DNA of 64,000 nt from Tianweitania populi. GTDB lineage: Bacteria > Pseudomonadota > Alphaproteobacteria > Rhizobiales > Rhizobiaceae. Location of the stretch: positions 558,001 to 622,000 of the forward strand of contig NZ_BMZQ01000002.1 of NCBI RefSeq assembly GCF_014652875.1, in the 5' to 3' direction. Positions 44,999-54,179 of this stretch are shown here, one piece after another. The notes beneath the pieces are model-generated. The model had not been told where the DNA came from, did not search any database, and saw only the letters and a program-made list of their open reading frames with translations. Made by a program: the position numbers and the translations under genes. How positions within the stretch are numbered: position 1 is the first letter of the stretch; every line of letters begins with the position of its first letter.

Positions 44999-46210
44999 TC
45001 AAACCGCCTTGAGTGCGATCACGGCGTTGGTGCCGCCAAAGGCAAAGGCGTTCGACAGGGCGGCGCGAACAGGGCGCTCTTTGGCGACGTTGGGCGTGAC
45101 ATCGAGATCGCAGGCCGGATCGGCTTCGCGATAGCCAATGGTCGGCGGCACGATACTGTGGCGGATCGCCATGACGCAGGCGATCATCTCGAGCGCGCCC
45201 GAAGCGCCCAGCGCATGGCCGTGCATGGACTTGGTCGAGGAAATAGACAAGGCGCCCGCCGCGTCGCCGAACACGCGCTTGATGGCCTGCGTTTCGATCT
45301 GGTCGTTGGCTGATGTGCCGGTGCCATGCGCGTTGAGATAGTCGACGTCTTCAGGCGAAAGGCCGGCATCGCGCAAGCAAGCGGCCATCGCCGCTGCCGG
45401 ACCATCCACCGTCGGCGCCACGATGTCGGACGCATCGGCAGACAGGCCGACGCCCGCCAATTCGGCAAGGATGGTCGCACCGCGCGCTTTGGCATGGTCC
45501 TCCGTTTCCAGAACCACCATGCCAGCGCCCTCGCCGATCACCAGGCCCTGGCGGTCGGCGGAAAAGGGACGGCAGACATCCGGCGACAGGACCCTGAGCG
45601 CTTCCCAGGATTTTAGAACGCCGAAAGACAGTGGCGCGTCGGTGCCGCCCGCAAGCATCACATCGGCGCGGCCAAGCAGAAGCTGGTCAAGCGCCGAGGC
45701 GAAAGCATGGTTCGAAGAAGAACAGGCCGACGTCACACCGAACACCGGGCCGCGCAGACCCAGTTCCATGGAGACCTGGCCGGCCGGCGCGCCGGGCATA
45801 ATGCGCGGCACGGTGAAGATGTTGGTGCGCGGCTTCTTCTGGACGAGAACCGCATCGTAGTTCTCATCGGCCGTCTCGGCGCCGAAGACCCCGACGCCAA
45901 CCGCTGCCCCGACGCGACGCGTGTTGCCTTCATCGATCACCAGGCCCGCTTGGGCGAAAGCCTGTTTTGCCGCAAGCACCGCCAGAAGGCTGAAGCGATC
46001 CATGGTGATCAATCTGCGCCGATCCAGGCCGTGATCGGGCATCGCCTTGATTTCGGCGCCGACCTTGACCTGCAGCGCCGACGTATCGACGTTTTCCAGC
46101 TGGCCGATGCCGGACCTGCCGGCTTTCATGGAAGACCAGATCGCATCGACATCGTTGCCGAGCGCACAAATGCCGCCGATGCCGGTAATGACGATACGCG
46201 GTCTTGCCAT
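44999..46210 (-). CDS. Beta-ketoacyl-ACP synthase, NodE/FabF-like
   Basis: A 403-residue KAS II-fold condensing enzyme. The catalytic residues are C163 ([13 protein letters not shown]), H295 (LNAHGTGTS) and H332 ([14 protein letters not shown], with K327). The dedicated ACP gene lies 8 bp upstream in the same direction, an arrangement like nodF-nodE, in which the pair makes a special acyl chain. No other nod genes are present, so this is probably a chromosomal relative making a modified fatty acid for lipid A, lipid or secondary metabolism. Substrate is unknown. Confidence 0.9.
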   Translation of the reverse strand: MARPRIVITGIGGICALGNDVDAIWSSMKAGRSGIGQLENVDTSALQVKVGAEIKAMPDHGLDRRRLITMDRFSLLAVLAAKQAFAQAGLVIDEGNTRRVGAAVGVGVFGAETADENYDAVLVQKKPRTNIFTVPRIMPGAPAGQVSMELGLRGPVFGVTSACSSSNHAFASALDQLLLGRADVMLAGGTDAPLSFGVLKSWEALRVLSPDVCRPFSADRQGLVIGEGAGMVVLETEDHAKARGATILAELAGVGLSADASDIVAPTVDGPAAAMAACLRDAGLSPEDVDYLNAHGTGTSANDQIETQAIKRVFGDAAGALSISSTKSMHGHALGASGALEMIACVMAIRHSIVPPTIGYREADPACDLDVTPNVAKERPVRAALSNAFAFGGTNAVIALKAV

Positions 46211-46218
46211 GGGATTGA

Positions 46219-46473
46219 TCAGGCTTTCGCTTCAACGAGCTTGCGCACGGCAACGACGATGTCGCCGACATTGCGCAGGTTGTTCCAGGCTTCGGCCGTG
46301 TTCATCTCGACATGGATGCCGTATTCGTCCTCGATATCGAAGATGATTTCCGTCAGTTCCAGAGAATGGATGCCGAGCGAGGTCAACTCGCTTTCGGGCG
46401 TGACGCTGCCAGGTTCAAGCTCGCCATGGCGCTCGATCTTCGCAATGATGTCGTTGGCAAGCGCGTCAGCCAT
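46219..46473 (-). CDS. Acyl carrier protein, NodF-like
   Basis: An 84-residue acyl carrier protein. The phosphopantetheine-accepting serine is probably S37 in [17 protein letters not shown], although the usual preceding aspartate is histidine here. The C-terminal half ([22 protein letters not shown]) closely resembles NodF. ATG at 46473 (GGATGGG upstream) is preferred over an earlier codon that adds 18 Arg/Gly-rich residues. Co-transcribed with the ketosynthase. Confidence 0.87.
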   Translation of the reverse strand: MADALANDIIAKIERHGELEPGSVTPESELTSLGIHSLELTEIIFDIEDEYGIHVEMNTAEAWNNLRNVGDIVVAVRKLVEAKA

Positions 46474-46686
46474 TGAAGCCCATCCACCCGTTTGACCGCG
46501 CTCGCGTAAACCGCAGCGCCGGTTCATGATGCGGCTTCGAAGATCGTTTGTGCCGCTTGTTCACCGGTATAGGAGACGTGCAGGCTGCAACGCAACCGTG
46601 CAATCCGGTCCCCGGCATGCGCAGCGCTTACCCTTTTCCTAAAGCTGAGGCAAAGCGTTACCAGCAACAACCATAATCCCGGTATT

Positions 46687-47157
46687 TTATTGCGCAGGCT
46701 TGGCGGCAGCGTAGATGACGGCCTTGCTGTCGCTGAACTCCACCGCCACGACATCGCGCAGGAGGACCTGCCGCGAGTTTAGGGCGTGATACAGCATCGC
46801 GCTGCCCTCGATTTCCTGCCGCAGACGCTGGATATCCGCATCGCGCTCCGTCAGCTTTGCCTGGATAGCGTCGGGCGGTCCGCCTTCCGTTGATGCGCTG
46901 TCAGCCAGAAACACGATCTCGACCTGATCCAGCGTCGTCGTCTTGCGGACGGTCGAAATGTTGTCGGCGGATTTGTCGATCGCGGCAATGACCTTGCCGG
47001 GATCGGCGGCCGCCTGCGTTTCTTCCTCACGCACGGGCGTACCCACGATGGCCTCGATCGTTTCAGGGCTTTCCAACCCTTGCGCCACGGCGGCCTCCGT
47101 ATTCAGGAGCGCAAGAAGGGCGGCTGTTGAAGCCAGTATCTGGGCGTGGCGCACCAT
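46687..47157 (-). CDS. Secreted hypothetical protein
   Basis: A 156-residue protein I cannot assign to a family. The N-terminus (ILASTAALLALLNTEAAVAQG) is a clear signal peptide. The mature part has a probable helical segment (DAIQAKLTERDADIQRLRQEIE, split across the coil) and ends in VLLRDVVAVEFSDSKAVIYAA. It is likely periplasmic. Its divergent neighbour is the GFA-family gene; the 213 bp downstream to the ACP start hold only that gene's promoter region. Confidence 0.75.
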   Translation of the reverse strand: MVRHAQILASTAALLALLNTEAAVAQGLESPETIEAIVGTPVREEETQAAADPGKVIAAIDKSADNISTVRKTTTLDQVEIVFLADSASTEGGPPDAIQAKLTERDADIQRLRQEIEGSAMLYHALNSRQVLLRDVVAVEFSDSKAVIYAAAKPAQ

Positions 47158-47277
47158 GGGATGGGACCTAGTTCTTGGGTCGTGCTATAAGGGCTGAATA
47201 TCCCCAACGACGACCAGGTGGGTTGGTTGCGAGGGAGGTCCATCACGAGACCTCGGGGCCTTAAGTGGGAGGGTGCT

Positions 47278-47634
47278 ATGGCAAAACAAGTGTTTGGAGG
47301 CGGCTGCCAGTGCGGCGCCGTACGTTACGAAACGACGGTCGATCTCGATCAGGCGATCAGTTGCAACTGTTCACGCTGCGGCCGGCTCGGGTTGATCTTG
47401 TCCTTTTCACCCGTTGAAGAGTTCCAGCTGCAATCGGGCGAAGACGCTCTTGGCGAGTACCAGTTCAACCAGCACCGGATCCGGCACCGGTTCTGCAAGA
47501 CCTGCGGCGTGCAGTCCTTCGCCATCGGCACAGGTCCTGATGGCCGCCAAATGGCTGCCATCAATGTGCGCTGCCTCGATGGGATCGACGTTCATACGCT
47601 GCATCCCAAACAGGTGGATGGCCGCAGCTTCTGA
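47278..47634 (+). CDS. GFA (glutathione-dependent formaldehyde-activating) family protein
   Basis: A 118-residue zinc-binding GFA/CENP-V fold protein. The cysteine pairs are seen in GGCQCGAVRYE, CNCSRCGRLG and FCKTCGVQSF. Most family members have unknown function, and formaldehyde activation is demonstrated for only a few. A strong GGGAGGG precedes the ATG. A small hairpin (GAGGTC / GACCTC, 47235-47254) lies in the leader. Confidence 0.9.
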   Translation: MAKQVFGGGCQCGAVRYETTVDLDQAISCNCSRCGRLGLILSFSPVEEFQLQSGEDALGEYQFNQHRIRHRFCKTCGVQSFAIGTGPDGRQMAAINVRCLDGIDVHTLHPKQVDGRSF

Positions 47635-47733
47635 CCGTTGCTTTTTTGGCGGTCCCTGATGGTGAGGCGCTGCCTTGGCGGCGCCATTCTTGTGTTGCAA
47701 CGGCAGCCTGATGACGGGTCATGAGGTCGGTTC

Positions 47734-48465
47734 TTGAAGAAGCTGCTTGCTGGCCTGCTGGGGCTGATCCTGCTGTTCGTGATCGCGGGAGCCGTGGGCA
47801 CGTTCATTCCCGTGCCTTTTGCCACTGAACCACTCAGCAACCGCATCGAGCCCACGCCGCAGCGCATCCTGGTTCTGTCCAATCCGATTCATACCGACAT
47901 CGCCATCAAGCTCGATCCGTATCTGATCGCCCAATTCGGCTTCCTGGAGGAAGCCGGTGTTCTCCTGCAGCATCCTGATGCGCAGTGGCTGATCTTCGGG
48001 TGGGGCGGGCGCTCGTTTTACCTGGAAACACCTACCTGGGCCGACCTCAAACCCATGCCGGTGCTGCGCGCGCTGACCGTCGACCAATCGGTGATGCATG
48101 TCGATCTGGCCGGCGCCATCGATGAAACGCAAGACTGGGTCACGCCACTCACCATCGACAACGAAGAGCTGCGCTATCTGCTGGAATTCATCGATGCCAG
48201 TTTTGCCCGCACCGACGGCAAGGTCAAAGCCGTCGGCAGTTATGGCGAGTTCGACCGCTTCTTCGAGGCCAACGGCTCCTTCAACGCGCTGTTCGGGTGC
48301 AACACCTGGACGGCGGAAGCGTTACGGATGGCCGGTTTGAAAACCGGTCTGTGGAACCCGCTGCCGCAAAGTCTGGCGCTGTCGCTCAGGCTCTTCAACC
48401 CCGACAATACAAGCGAAGCCCTGACCGAGGCGCTAAAGCTGCCGCACAATCCCGCCTCATTTTAA
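47734..48465 (+). CDS. DUF2459 (TIGR02117-like) membrane-anchored protein
   Basis: A 243-residue protein with an N-terminal membrane helix (LLAGLLGLILLFVIAGAVG) and a periplasmic DUF2459 domain (NPIHTDIAIKL near residue 50, IFGWGGRSFYLETPTWADL near 88, FGCNTWTAEALRMAGL near 188, with candidate catalytic Cys and His). The conserved His and Cys suggest a papain-like hydrolase, but function is unknown. It begins with TTG after ATGAGG. Confidence 0.82.
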   Translation: MKKLLAGLLGLILLFVIAGAVGTFIPVPFATEPLSNRIEPTPQRILVLSNPIHTDIAIKLDPYLIAQFGFLEEAGVLLQHPDAQWLIFGWGGRSFYLETPTWADLKPMPVLRALTVDQSVMHVDLAGAIDETQDWVTPLTIDNEELRYLLEFIDASFARTDGKVKAVGSYGEFDRFFEANGSFNALFGCNTWTAEALRMAGLKTGLWNPLPQSLALSLRLFNPDNTSEALTEALKLPHNPASF

Positions 48466-48538
48466 ACAATCTGGGAACTCGTTTCGCCGCTGCCACGTTT
48501 GCGATGCAGCAACAATCAAGGCGGGGCAGCGGACGAGT

Positions 48539-49549
48539 ATGGCGGGTACAGGGACGGCGGCGGCCAAATTCGAAGAACGGGCGTCCGAACCGGGGCGCGG
48601 GCGCAACGCTGAAACGCCGCTGCAGATTCCGGCCAAGGGCTGGATGGATATTGGCTGGCGCATCTATGCTTCCGTCATGGAAGATAGAATTCTGCTGATC
48701 GCAGCCGGCGCGACGTTCTATCTGCTTCTGGCGCTGTTTCCCGCGCTTGCCGCCTTCGTGTCGGTTTATGGCTTCGTGGCCGATCCGCGCACGGTGGCCG
48801 ATCAGGTCGCCTATCTCGGCGGCATGCTGCCGCAAGGCTCGATCGACATGATCAAGACGCAGTTGCAGTCTCTGACCACGCAGGAAGCAAGCTCGCTGTC
48901 ACTCAGCTTCATCTTCGGTCTGTTGATCGCGCTTTGGAGCGCCAACAACGGCGTGAAAGCCTTGTTCGACGCCATGAACGTGGCTTACCGCCAGAATGAA
49001 ACGCGGTCGTTCTTCAGGCTCAACCTCATCTCCTTCTTGTTCACGCTCGGCGCGATCATTATCGGCATTTCGATGATCACGATGGTTGGTGTCGTGCCCG
49101 CGGTTCTGGCCTTCCTGCATATCGACAGCTGGACGGAAACGATCGTCAAGGTTTTGCGCTGGCCGGTGATTTTCCTGCTGATCGGCACCGGCATCACGCT
49201 GATCTATCGCTACGGCCCTGATCGCCAGCCGGCCAAGCTTCATTGGCTGACCTGGGGTGCAGGCATCGCCACGGTCGTGTGGCTCATCACGTCCGCCCTG
49301 TTCTCCTGGTATCTCGAAAACTTCGCCGACTATAATGCGACCTACGGCACGCTTGGCGCGGTGATCGGCTTCATGACCTGGACCTGGATTTCCTGCATCA
49401 TCCTCATCGTCGGCGCCGAGATCAACGGAGAAATGGAGCATCAGACGGTAGTGGACACCACGACCGGCGCTCCCAAGCCGATGGGCACACGCGGCGCCGT
49501 GATGGCCGACTCCGTCGGCGTCGCGTCGGACGAAAAGCCGGCAAGCTGA
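48539..49549 (+). CDS. YihY/virulence factor BrkB family membrane protein
   Basis: A 336-residue inner-membrane protein with about six hydrophobic helices (for example LLIAAGATFYLLLALFPALA, LSLSFIFGLLIALWS, LGAVIGFMTWTWISCIILIVGAEI). The motif FYLLLALFPALAAFVS is typical of the YihY/BrkB family. Long called ribonuclease BN in error; actual function is unknown. N-terminal 30 residues and C-terminal ~35 are hydrophilic. Confidence 0.92.
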   Translation: MAGTGTAAAKFEERASEPGRGRNAETPLQIPAKGWMDIGWRIYASVMEDRILLIAAGATFYLLLALFPALAAFVSVYGFVADPRTVADQVAYLGGMLPQGSIDMIKTQLQSLTTQEASSLSLSFIFGLLIALWSANNGVKALFDAMNVAYRQNETRSFFRLNLISFLFTLGAIIIGISMITMVGVVPAVLAFLHIDSWTETIVKVLRWPVIFLLIGTGITLIYRYGPDRQPAKLHWLTWGAGIATVVWLITSALFSWYLENFADYNATYGTLGAVIGFMTWTWISCIILIVGAEINGEMEHQTVVDTTTGAPKPMGTRGAVMADSVGVASDEKPAS

Positions 49550-49552
49550 TCC

Positions 49553-50188
49553 TCAGCGCAACACCTCAACGAGCGTCCTTACGACCAGATCGGCAGGACG
49601 CTTTCGCGCAAGCACCCGGTCGATGTTCGGCCGATCATTCGATGCGATCCAGGCCAGCCCCTCTGCATCGGACTTGCCGTGGATGTGCCACCGTTCGACA
49701 AGACGAGCTTCCAGCACATCCACCGGCACATCCAGCATCATCGTGAAGTCGAACAGCGTGCCTAGGGCCGACCACGGTTCTTCGTCGAGCAGCAAATAAT
49801 TGCCTTCAACCAGAATGAAGCGCGTGTCGGCGTTGATGATGTCAGCGCCAGCGCGTGACAATTCTATCGAGCGATCGAAAACGGGGATGGCGATCTCTGG
49901 CTCGTCGTGGGCGCGGATGCGTCTCAACAGAGCCTGAAAGCCGCCGAAGTCGAAGGTTTCCGGTGCGCCCTTGCGCGATCGCAGACCGCGTTTTTCCAAC
50001 ACCGTATCGTCGTAATGGAAACCGTCCATCGGCACGACCACCGCTTCACCGGGGGGCAGCAGCGTCACCAGTTCGGCTGCCAGCGTCGACTTGCCCGAAC
50101 CGGGTGGCCCGGCAATGGCTGCGATGAACCGTTTGCGTCCATGCGCCCGGCGAAAGATCTGCGATGCGATGGCGCCGCGTTCCGACAT
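49553..50188 (-). CDS. P-loop nucleoside/sugar kinase-like protein (uridine kinase fold)
   Basis: A 211-residue P-loop NTPase: Walker A AGPPGSGKSTLAAEL at residues 25-39, PMDGFHYDDTVLEKRG, RKGAPETFDFGGFQALL, and ILVEGNYLLLDEEPW. It resembles uridine kinase/pantothenate kinase-like proteins in rhizobia, including the FrcK protein of fructose transport operons. There is no sugar transporter beside it here, so the phosphate acceptor is unknown. It converges on the YihY gene with a 3-bp gap. Confidence 0.85.
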   Translation of the reverse strand: MSERGAIASQIFRRAHGRKRFIAAIAGPPGSGKSTLAAELVTLLPPGEAVVVPMDGFHYDDTVLEKRGLRSRKGAPETFDFGGFQALLRRIRAHDEPEIAIPVFDRSIELSRAGADIINADTRFILVEGNYLLLDEEPWSALGTLFDFTMMLDVPVDVLEARLVERWHIHGKSDAEGLAWIASNDRPNIDRVLARKRPADLVVRTLVEVLR

Positions 50189-50338
50189 GGCTGTTTCTCC
50201 TCCGAGACCCCTCGATTAAGAAGAAGCGGGGCAGCGAAAGCAAGATGGGGCATAGTCCGGCCGTTTGGTAGCTCTGTCATCCGCGCGTCATGACAAGCCT
50301 CTTATGAGGCCCCATTGTCTTATCCTCGGGGTTTCCTC

Positions 50339-52525
50339 ATGCCGCGCAAAACCATTCTCGCACCGCTCGCAGCCTCGCTGCTCCTTGCCACCAGCCTTTC
50401 GGCCGGCGCCGAGCCCTTCTTCGACCGTATTGCCACCATGATGGTGCGCGACAACCTGCCCGAGGGCGGCAAGGGCGTGAAGGAAGCGGTTGCCGAGATC
50501 ATCTCGGCCAGCGAAGACGGCATGACGCTGGTTTATACCGATGCGCCCGGCAAGCAGGTCGGCATCATCGACCTGACCCATCCCGCCAATCCCAAGCCGA
50601 TGGGCACGGTTGCCGTGGGTGGCGAGCCGACTTCGGTCAAGATCGTCGGCGGCACGGCCTATGTCGCCGTCGACCAGACGGAAGACTTCACCAAGCCCGC
50701 CGGCAAGCTGGTGGCCGTCGACATCGCCACCAAGACAGCGTCCAAGGAATGCGAACTGCCGGGCCAGCCGGATTCGGTTGCAGCCTCCGCCAAGGGCGAG
50801 TTCCTGGCGATCGCCATGGAAAACCAGCGCAACGAAGAAACCAATGACGGCGCCCTGCCGCAGCTGCCAGCCGGCAGCCTTGTGACGGTGAAGCTCGGCG
50901 ATGCGCTCGATTGCGCCGCGATAAACGACATCAGCCTGACCGGTCTCGACGGTATCGTTGTCCCGGAAGATCCGGAGCCGGAATTCGTCGATATCAACGA
51001 CAAGGGCGAGATCGCGCTGACCCTGCAGGAAAACAATGCGGTTCTCATCATCGACGGCAACACCGGCAAGTTGTTGAGCCATTTCGATGCCGGCACCGTC
51101 AGCCTCGACCAGATCGACACCAAGAAGGACGGCGTCATCGACCTGTCCGGCTCGATGAAGGATGTGCCGCGCGAACCAGACGGCATCGCCTGGATCGGCA
51201 ATGACCGCCTGCTCACCGCCAATGAAGGCGACTGGAAGGGCGGTACCCGCGGCTTCACCATCTTCAACCATGACGGCACTGTTGCCTTCGATGCTGGCAA
51301 CACGCTCGAGCATGAACTCGTATCGCTCGGCCATTACCCGGAAAAGCGCAACAAGAAGGGCATCGAGATCGAAGGCGTCGCTGTCGGCAAATACGGCGAG
51401 GACGAGCTGCTCTTCGTCGGCTCCGAGCGCGCATCGGTGATCGCGGTTTATCGCGACAACGGCAACACGCCGGAACGCCTCCAGGTGCTGCCGGGCGGCA
51501 TCGGGCCGGAAGGCCTGCTGGCGATCCCCCAGCGCAACCTGTTCGTGGCCGCGACCGAAACCGACGTCACCGAAGAAGGCGGCATCGGCGGTCAGGTCGT
51601 GATCTACGAACGCGCCGATCGCCCGGCGCCCGCTTACCCGACCATCCGCTCCGAAAAGGGCGCAAACGGCCTGCCGATTGCCTGGGGCGCCTTGTCTGGC
51701 CTCGCTGCCGACGCGACGAAGCCCGGCCAGCTTTATGCCGTGACCGACAGCGCTTACGGCACCGCCCCGCGCATCCTGACGATCGACGCTGCCCAAAAGC
51801 CGGCGCGCATCACGGCTGAACTCACCGTGACACGTGACAACAAGCCGGCCGCCGATCTCGACCTTGAAGGCGTCGCGATCGCGAAGGAAGGGGGCTTCTG
51901 GCTGGCCTCCGAAGGCAACACCAAGGAGCGCAAGAACCTGCTGCTTCATGTCGATGCCAAGGGCACGATCACCCAGGAAATCGAGCTTCCGGCCGATGTC
52001 GCCGCAACCGCCACATCATCGGGCTTCGAAGGCGTGACCGTCACCGGCGAAGGCGACGATCAGCTGATCTGGCTAGCGCAGCAGCGGCCGTGGAAGGGTG
52101 ATGCCGAAGACGAGGTCAAGCTGTTCGCCTACAAGCCGGCATCGAAGGAATGGGGCGCGGTGCGCTACAAGCTCGATCCGAAGGGCGCCGGCTGGGTCGG
52201 CCTGTCCGAGATCACCGCTGTTGGCGACCGCGTCATCCTGATCGAGCGCGACAACCTGCTCGGTGCCGCCGCCAAGCTGAAGAAGCTCTATTCGGTCGCC
52301 CTTGCCGACATGAAGCCGGCTCCGCTCGGCCAAGACCTGCCGCTGGTCAAGAAGATCGAGTTGCACGACTTCTTAGCCGAGCTGCAGGCTCCGAAGGGTT
52401 ATGTGCTCGACAAGATCGAAGGCTTCACGATCGACGCCGATGGCGAGGCCTTTGCCGTCACCGACAATGACGGCGTGGACGATTCTTCTGGCGAAACGCA
52501 GTTCCTGCGTCTCGGCAAGCTCTAA
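50339..52525 (+). CDS. Secreted esterase-like phytase / beta-propeller protein
   Basis: A 728-residue exported protein. The signal peptide (ILAPLAASLLLATSLSAGA, cleavage near AEP) precedes two propeller-like halves. Residues ~30-390 contain YVTN-type repeats (GKQVGIIDLTHPANPKPMG, LLSHFDAGTVSLDQIDTKKDG). Residues ~430-728 match the phytase-esterase domain (DLDLEGVAIAKEGGFWLASEG, GFEGVTVTGEGDDQLIWLAQ, IEGFTIDADGEAFAVTDNDG). Such proteins are calcium-dependent periplasmic or outer-surface enzymes with uncertain phosphoester substrates. The ATG at 50339 gives a signal peptide directly; an earlier in-frame codon adds eight residues. Confidence 0.87.
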   Translation: MPRKTILAPLAASLLLATSLSAGAEPFFDRIATMMVRDNLPEGGKGVKEAVAEIISASEDGMTLVYTDAPGKQVGIIDLTHPANPKPMGTVAVGGEPTSVKIVGGTAYVAVDQTEDFTKPAGKLVAVDIATKTASKECELPGQPDSVAASAKGEFLAIAMENQRNEETNDGALPQLPAGSLVTVKLGDALDCAAINDISLTGLDGIVVPEDPEPEFVDINDKGEIALTLQENNAVLIIDGNTGKLLSHFDAGTVSLDQIDTKKDGVIDLSGSMKDVPREPDGIAWIGNDRLLTANEGDWKGGTRGFTIFNHDGTVAFDAGNTLEHELVSLGHYPEKRNKKGIEIEGVAVGKYGEDELLFVGSERASVIAVYRDNGNTPERLQVLPGGIGPEGLLAIPQRNLFVAATETDVTEEGGIGGQVVIYERADRPAPAYPTIRSEKGANGLPIAWGALSGLAADATKPGQLYAVTDSAYGTAPRILTIDAAQKPARITAELTVTRDNKPAADLDLEGVAIAKEGGFWLASEGNTKERKNLLLHVDAKGTITQEIELPADVAATATSSGFEGVTVTGEGDDQLIWLAQQRPWKGDAEDEVKLFAYKPASKEWGAVRYKLDPKGAGWVGLSEITAVGDRVILIERDNLLGAAAKLKKLYSVALADMKPAPLGQDLPLVKKIELHDFLAELQAPKGYVLDKIEGFTIDADGEAFAVTDNDGVDDSSGETQFLRLGKL

Positions 52526-52537
52526 ACAGAACACCGG

Positions 52538-52565
52538 CGTCGGGCTGCTGCAACGCGGCCCGACG
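52538..52565. terminator. Terminator hairpin between phytase and TetR genes
   Basis: CGTCGGGC and GCCCGACG form a perfect 8-bp stem with a 12-nt loop, 12 bp after the phytase stop and followed by CTGCTCTTT. It lies between convergent genes and could serve the plus strand. Confidence 0.65.
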
Positions 52566-52572
52566 CTGCTCT

Positions 52573-53244
52573 TTAGGTAAGGTCTTGCTTACGGGGCCGC
52601 AGGCTCAGCACCATCTGGCGCCCGATCTCGGCCGGCGACAGTCTGGAGTCGGCGCGATACCAGGTTGGCATCCAGTTCAAGGCGCCCAGAAAGTTCAGGC
52701 GAAACAGGCTGCGGTCGATCTCAGACGGCAGGTCCAGCGCTTCCACCAAGCCGGCGATCACCGTCTCATAACGATCGCGTTGCGCCACCAGCGTTTCCCG
52801 CAAGCCCTTCAGCGATTCCGAATAGTAAGGCGACACGATCACCGGCACTTCCGAGGAGTCGAGCAAGTCGGTGCAATGCGCCACGGCCGCCGCTTCCAGC
52901 CGGTTCCAGGGATCATCGACGCCCTCAATTGCATCGAGAACGGCCTGCGTGATCTTCTCCATGCCCGCGCCATGCACGGCCACGAAGATGTCTTCCTTGG
53001 ACGCAAAGTGATAATAGATCGAGCCGCCGAGAATGCCGGTGGCCGACGCGATATCGCGGATCGTGGTCGCCTCGAAGCCGCGCGTGCCGAACAGGCGTGC
53101 GGCTTCCTGCATGATCTGGCGGCGACGGGCGCCGGTGCTGGCATCGTCCTCAGCCGCCTTCTCACCCCGGCTGTCGCGCGGCGCACGTTTGCCGTCCTTT
53201 GCCTTGGCGGCGATGCGGGTCGTTTTCTGCGGAAGCGAGGTCAT
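52573..53244 (-). CDS. TetR-family regulator
   Basis: A 223-residue repressor. A Lys/Arg-rich N-terminal ~40 residues precede the helix-turn-helix (RRQIMQEAARLFGTRGFEATTIRDIASATGI, in two phrases, then GSIYYHFASKEDIF). The C-terminal domain matches TetR_C ligand-binding folds such as the KstR2 group (FLGALNWMPTWYRAD). ATG at 53244 is preferred; earlier in-frame codons extend into the divergent promoter region. It may regulate the divergent superoxide dismutase gene. Confidence 0.87.
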   Translation of the reverse strand: MTSLPQKTTRIAAKAKDGKRAPRDSRGEKAAEDDASTGARRRQIMQEAARLFGTRGFEATTIRDIASATGILGGSIYYHFASKEDIFVAVHGAGMEKITQAVLDAIEGVDDPWNRLEAAAVAHCTDLLDSSEVPVIVSPYYSESLKGLRETLVAQRDRYETVIAGLVEALDLPSEIDRSLFRLNFLGALNWMPTWYRADSRLSPAEIGRQMVLSLRPRKQDLT

Positions 53245-53408
53245 TTCAAACGAATTAGCCGAGATAGTCCGGCGGTGCGAGTTCTTCTTGCATGAACGTT
53301 TGTTTGTCGCAGTACGCGTCCTCCCTCCTCGCGATAGAGCTTCCGTGATCGTGGGAACGGCTCCTGCCTCGCTCCGTTGAACCCGAAGTTCACCCAAGGA
53401 AGCGTTTC

Positions 53409-54089
53409 ATGACCTTAACGATTTCTCGCCGCACCACTCTGGCCCTCGGCGCCGCCGCAGCCGCCAGCACTCTGTTCAAGCCGCATGTTGCGCGCGCCGC
53501 GGCACCTTTTGAACAACCCAAGCTGCCCTTCGCCGAAGACGCGCTGGCGCCGCAGATCTCCGCCCGCACCGTGGCGCTGCATTATGGCAAGCACCACAAG
53601 GGCTATTACACCAAGCTCAACGAGCTGGTGCCCAACACGCCTTATGCCGACATGACCTTGGAAGAGGTCGTGAAGCAGTCCAAGGCCAAGGGTGACGACG
53701 CGATCTTCAACCAGGCGGGACAGGCCTGGAACCACGAATTCTACTGGCAGCAATTCGCCGGGGGTCCAACCAAGCCCAATGCTGCTCTGGAAGAAGCCGC
53801 GACGCGCGATTTCGGTGGCGTGTCTGGCATGAACGAGGCGATTGTGGCGCAGGCCGACAAGGTGTTCGGCACCGGCTGGGTGTGGCTGGTGAAGGACGGC
53901 GACAAGCTGGCAGTGCGCGGCTACCAGGATGCCGGCAATCCCGTGCCGGACGGCTTGAAGCCGCTGCTCGGCATCGATGTGTGGGAACACGCTTATTATC
54001 TAGACTACGAGAACCGCAAGGCGGACCACATCAAGACCGTTCTCGCCGATCGCGTGAACTGGAAGTGGGTCGGCGAACAGTTCGCCTGA
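53409..54089 (+). CDS. Tat-exported Fe/Mn superoxide dismutase
   Basis: A 226-residue SodA/SodB-family enzyme that destroys superoxide. Metal ligands are visible: a first His in VALHYGKHHKGYY, His in AWNHEFYWQQF, and Asp/His in GIDVWEHAYYLDY. Unlike normal cytosolic SOD it has a ~32-residue twin-arginine leader (ISRRTTLALGAAAAASTLF, ending ARA-AAP), so it should fold in the cytoplasm and act in the periplasm. GGAAGC precedes the ATG. A terminator follows. Confidence 0.92.
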   Translation: MTLTISRRTTLALGAAAAASTLFKPHVARAAAPFEQPKLPFAEDALAPQISARTVALHYGKHHKGYYTKLNELVPNTPYADMTLEEVVKQSKAKGDDAIFNQAGQAWNHEFYWQQFAGGPTKPNAALEEAATRDFGGVSGMNEAIVAQADKVFGTGWVWLVKDGDKLAVRGYQDAGNPVPDGLKPLLGIDVWEHAYYLDYENRKADHIKTVLADRVNWKWVGEQFA

Positions 54090-54097
54090 CGCAATCC

Positions 54098-54134
54098 GAG
54101 CCGGCACACTCACAGCGAGCCGCCGGCTCTTTTC
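54098..54134 (+). terminator. Rho-independent terminator after the SOD gene
   Basis: GAGCCGGC and GCCGGCTC form an 8-bp stem with a 16-nt loop, followed directly by TTTTCTC. It begins 8 bp after the SOD stop. Confidence 0.8.
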
Positions 54135-54179
54135 TCGCTGCCGTGAATGCAGCCATCAAACCGGAGTTCAGCTTACCGA

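Noticed and set aside
50288-51949. 553-codon minus-strand open frame opposite the phytase-like gene
   Set aside because: The plus-strand frame has a signal peptide, family motifs and a terminator. The antisense product is only the mirror of its codons.
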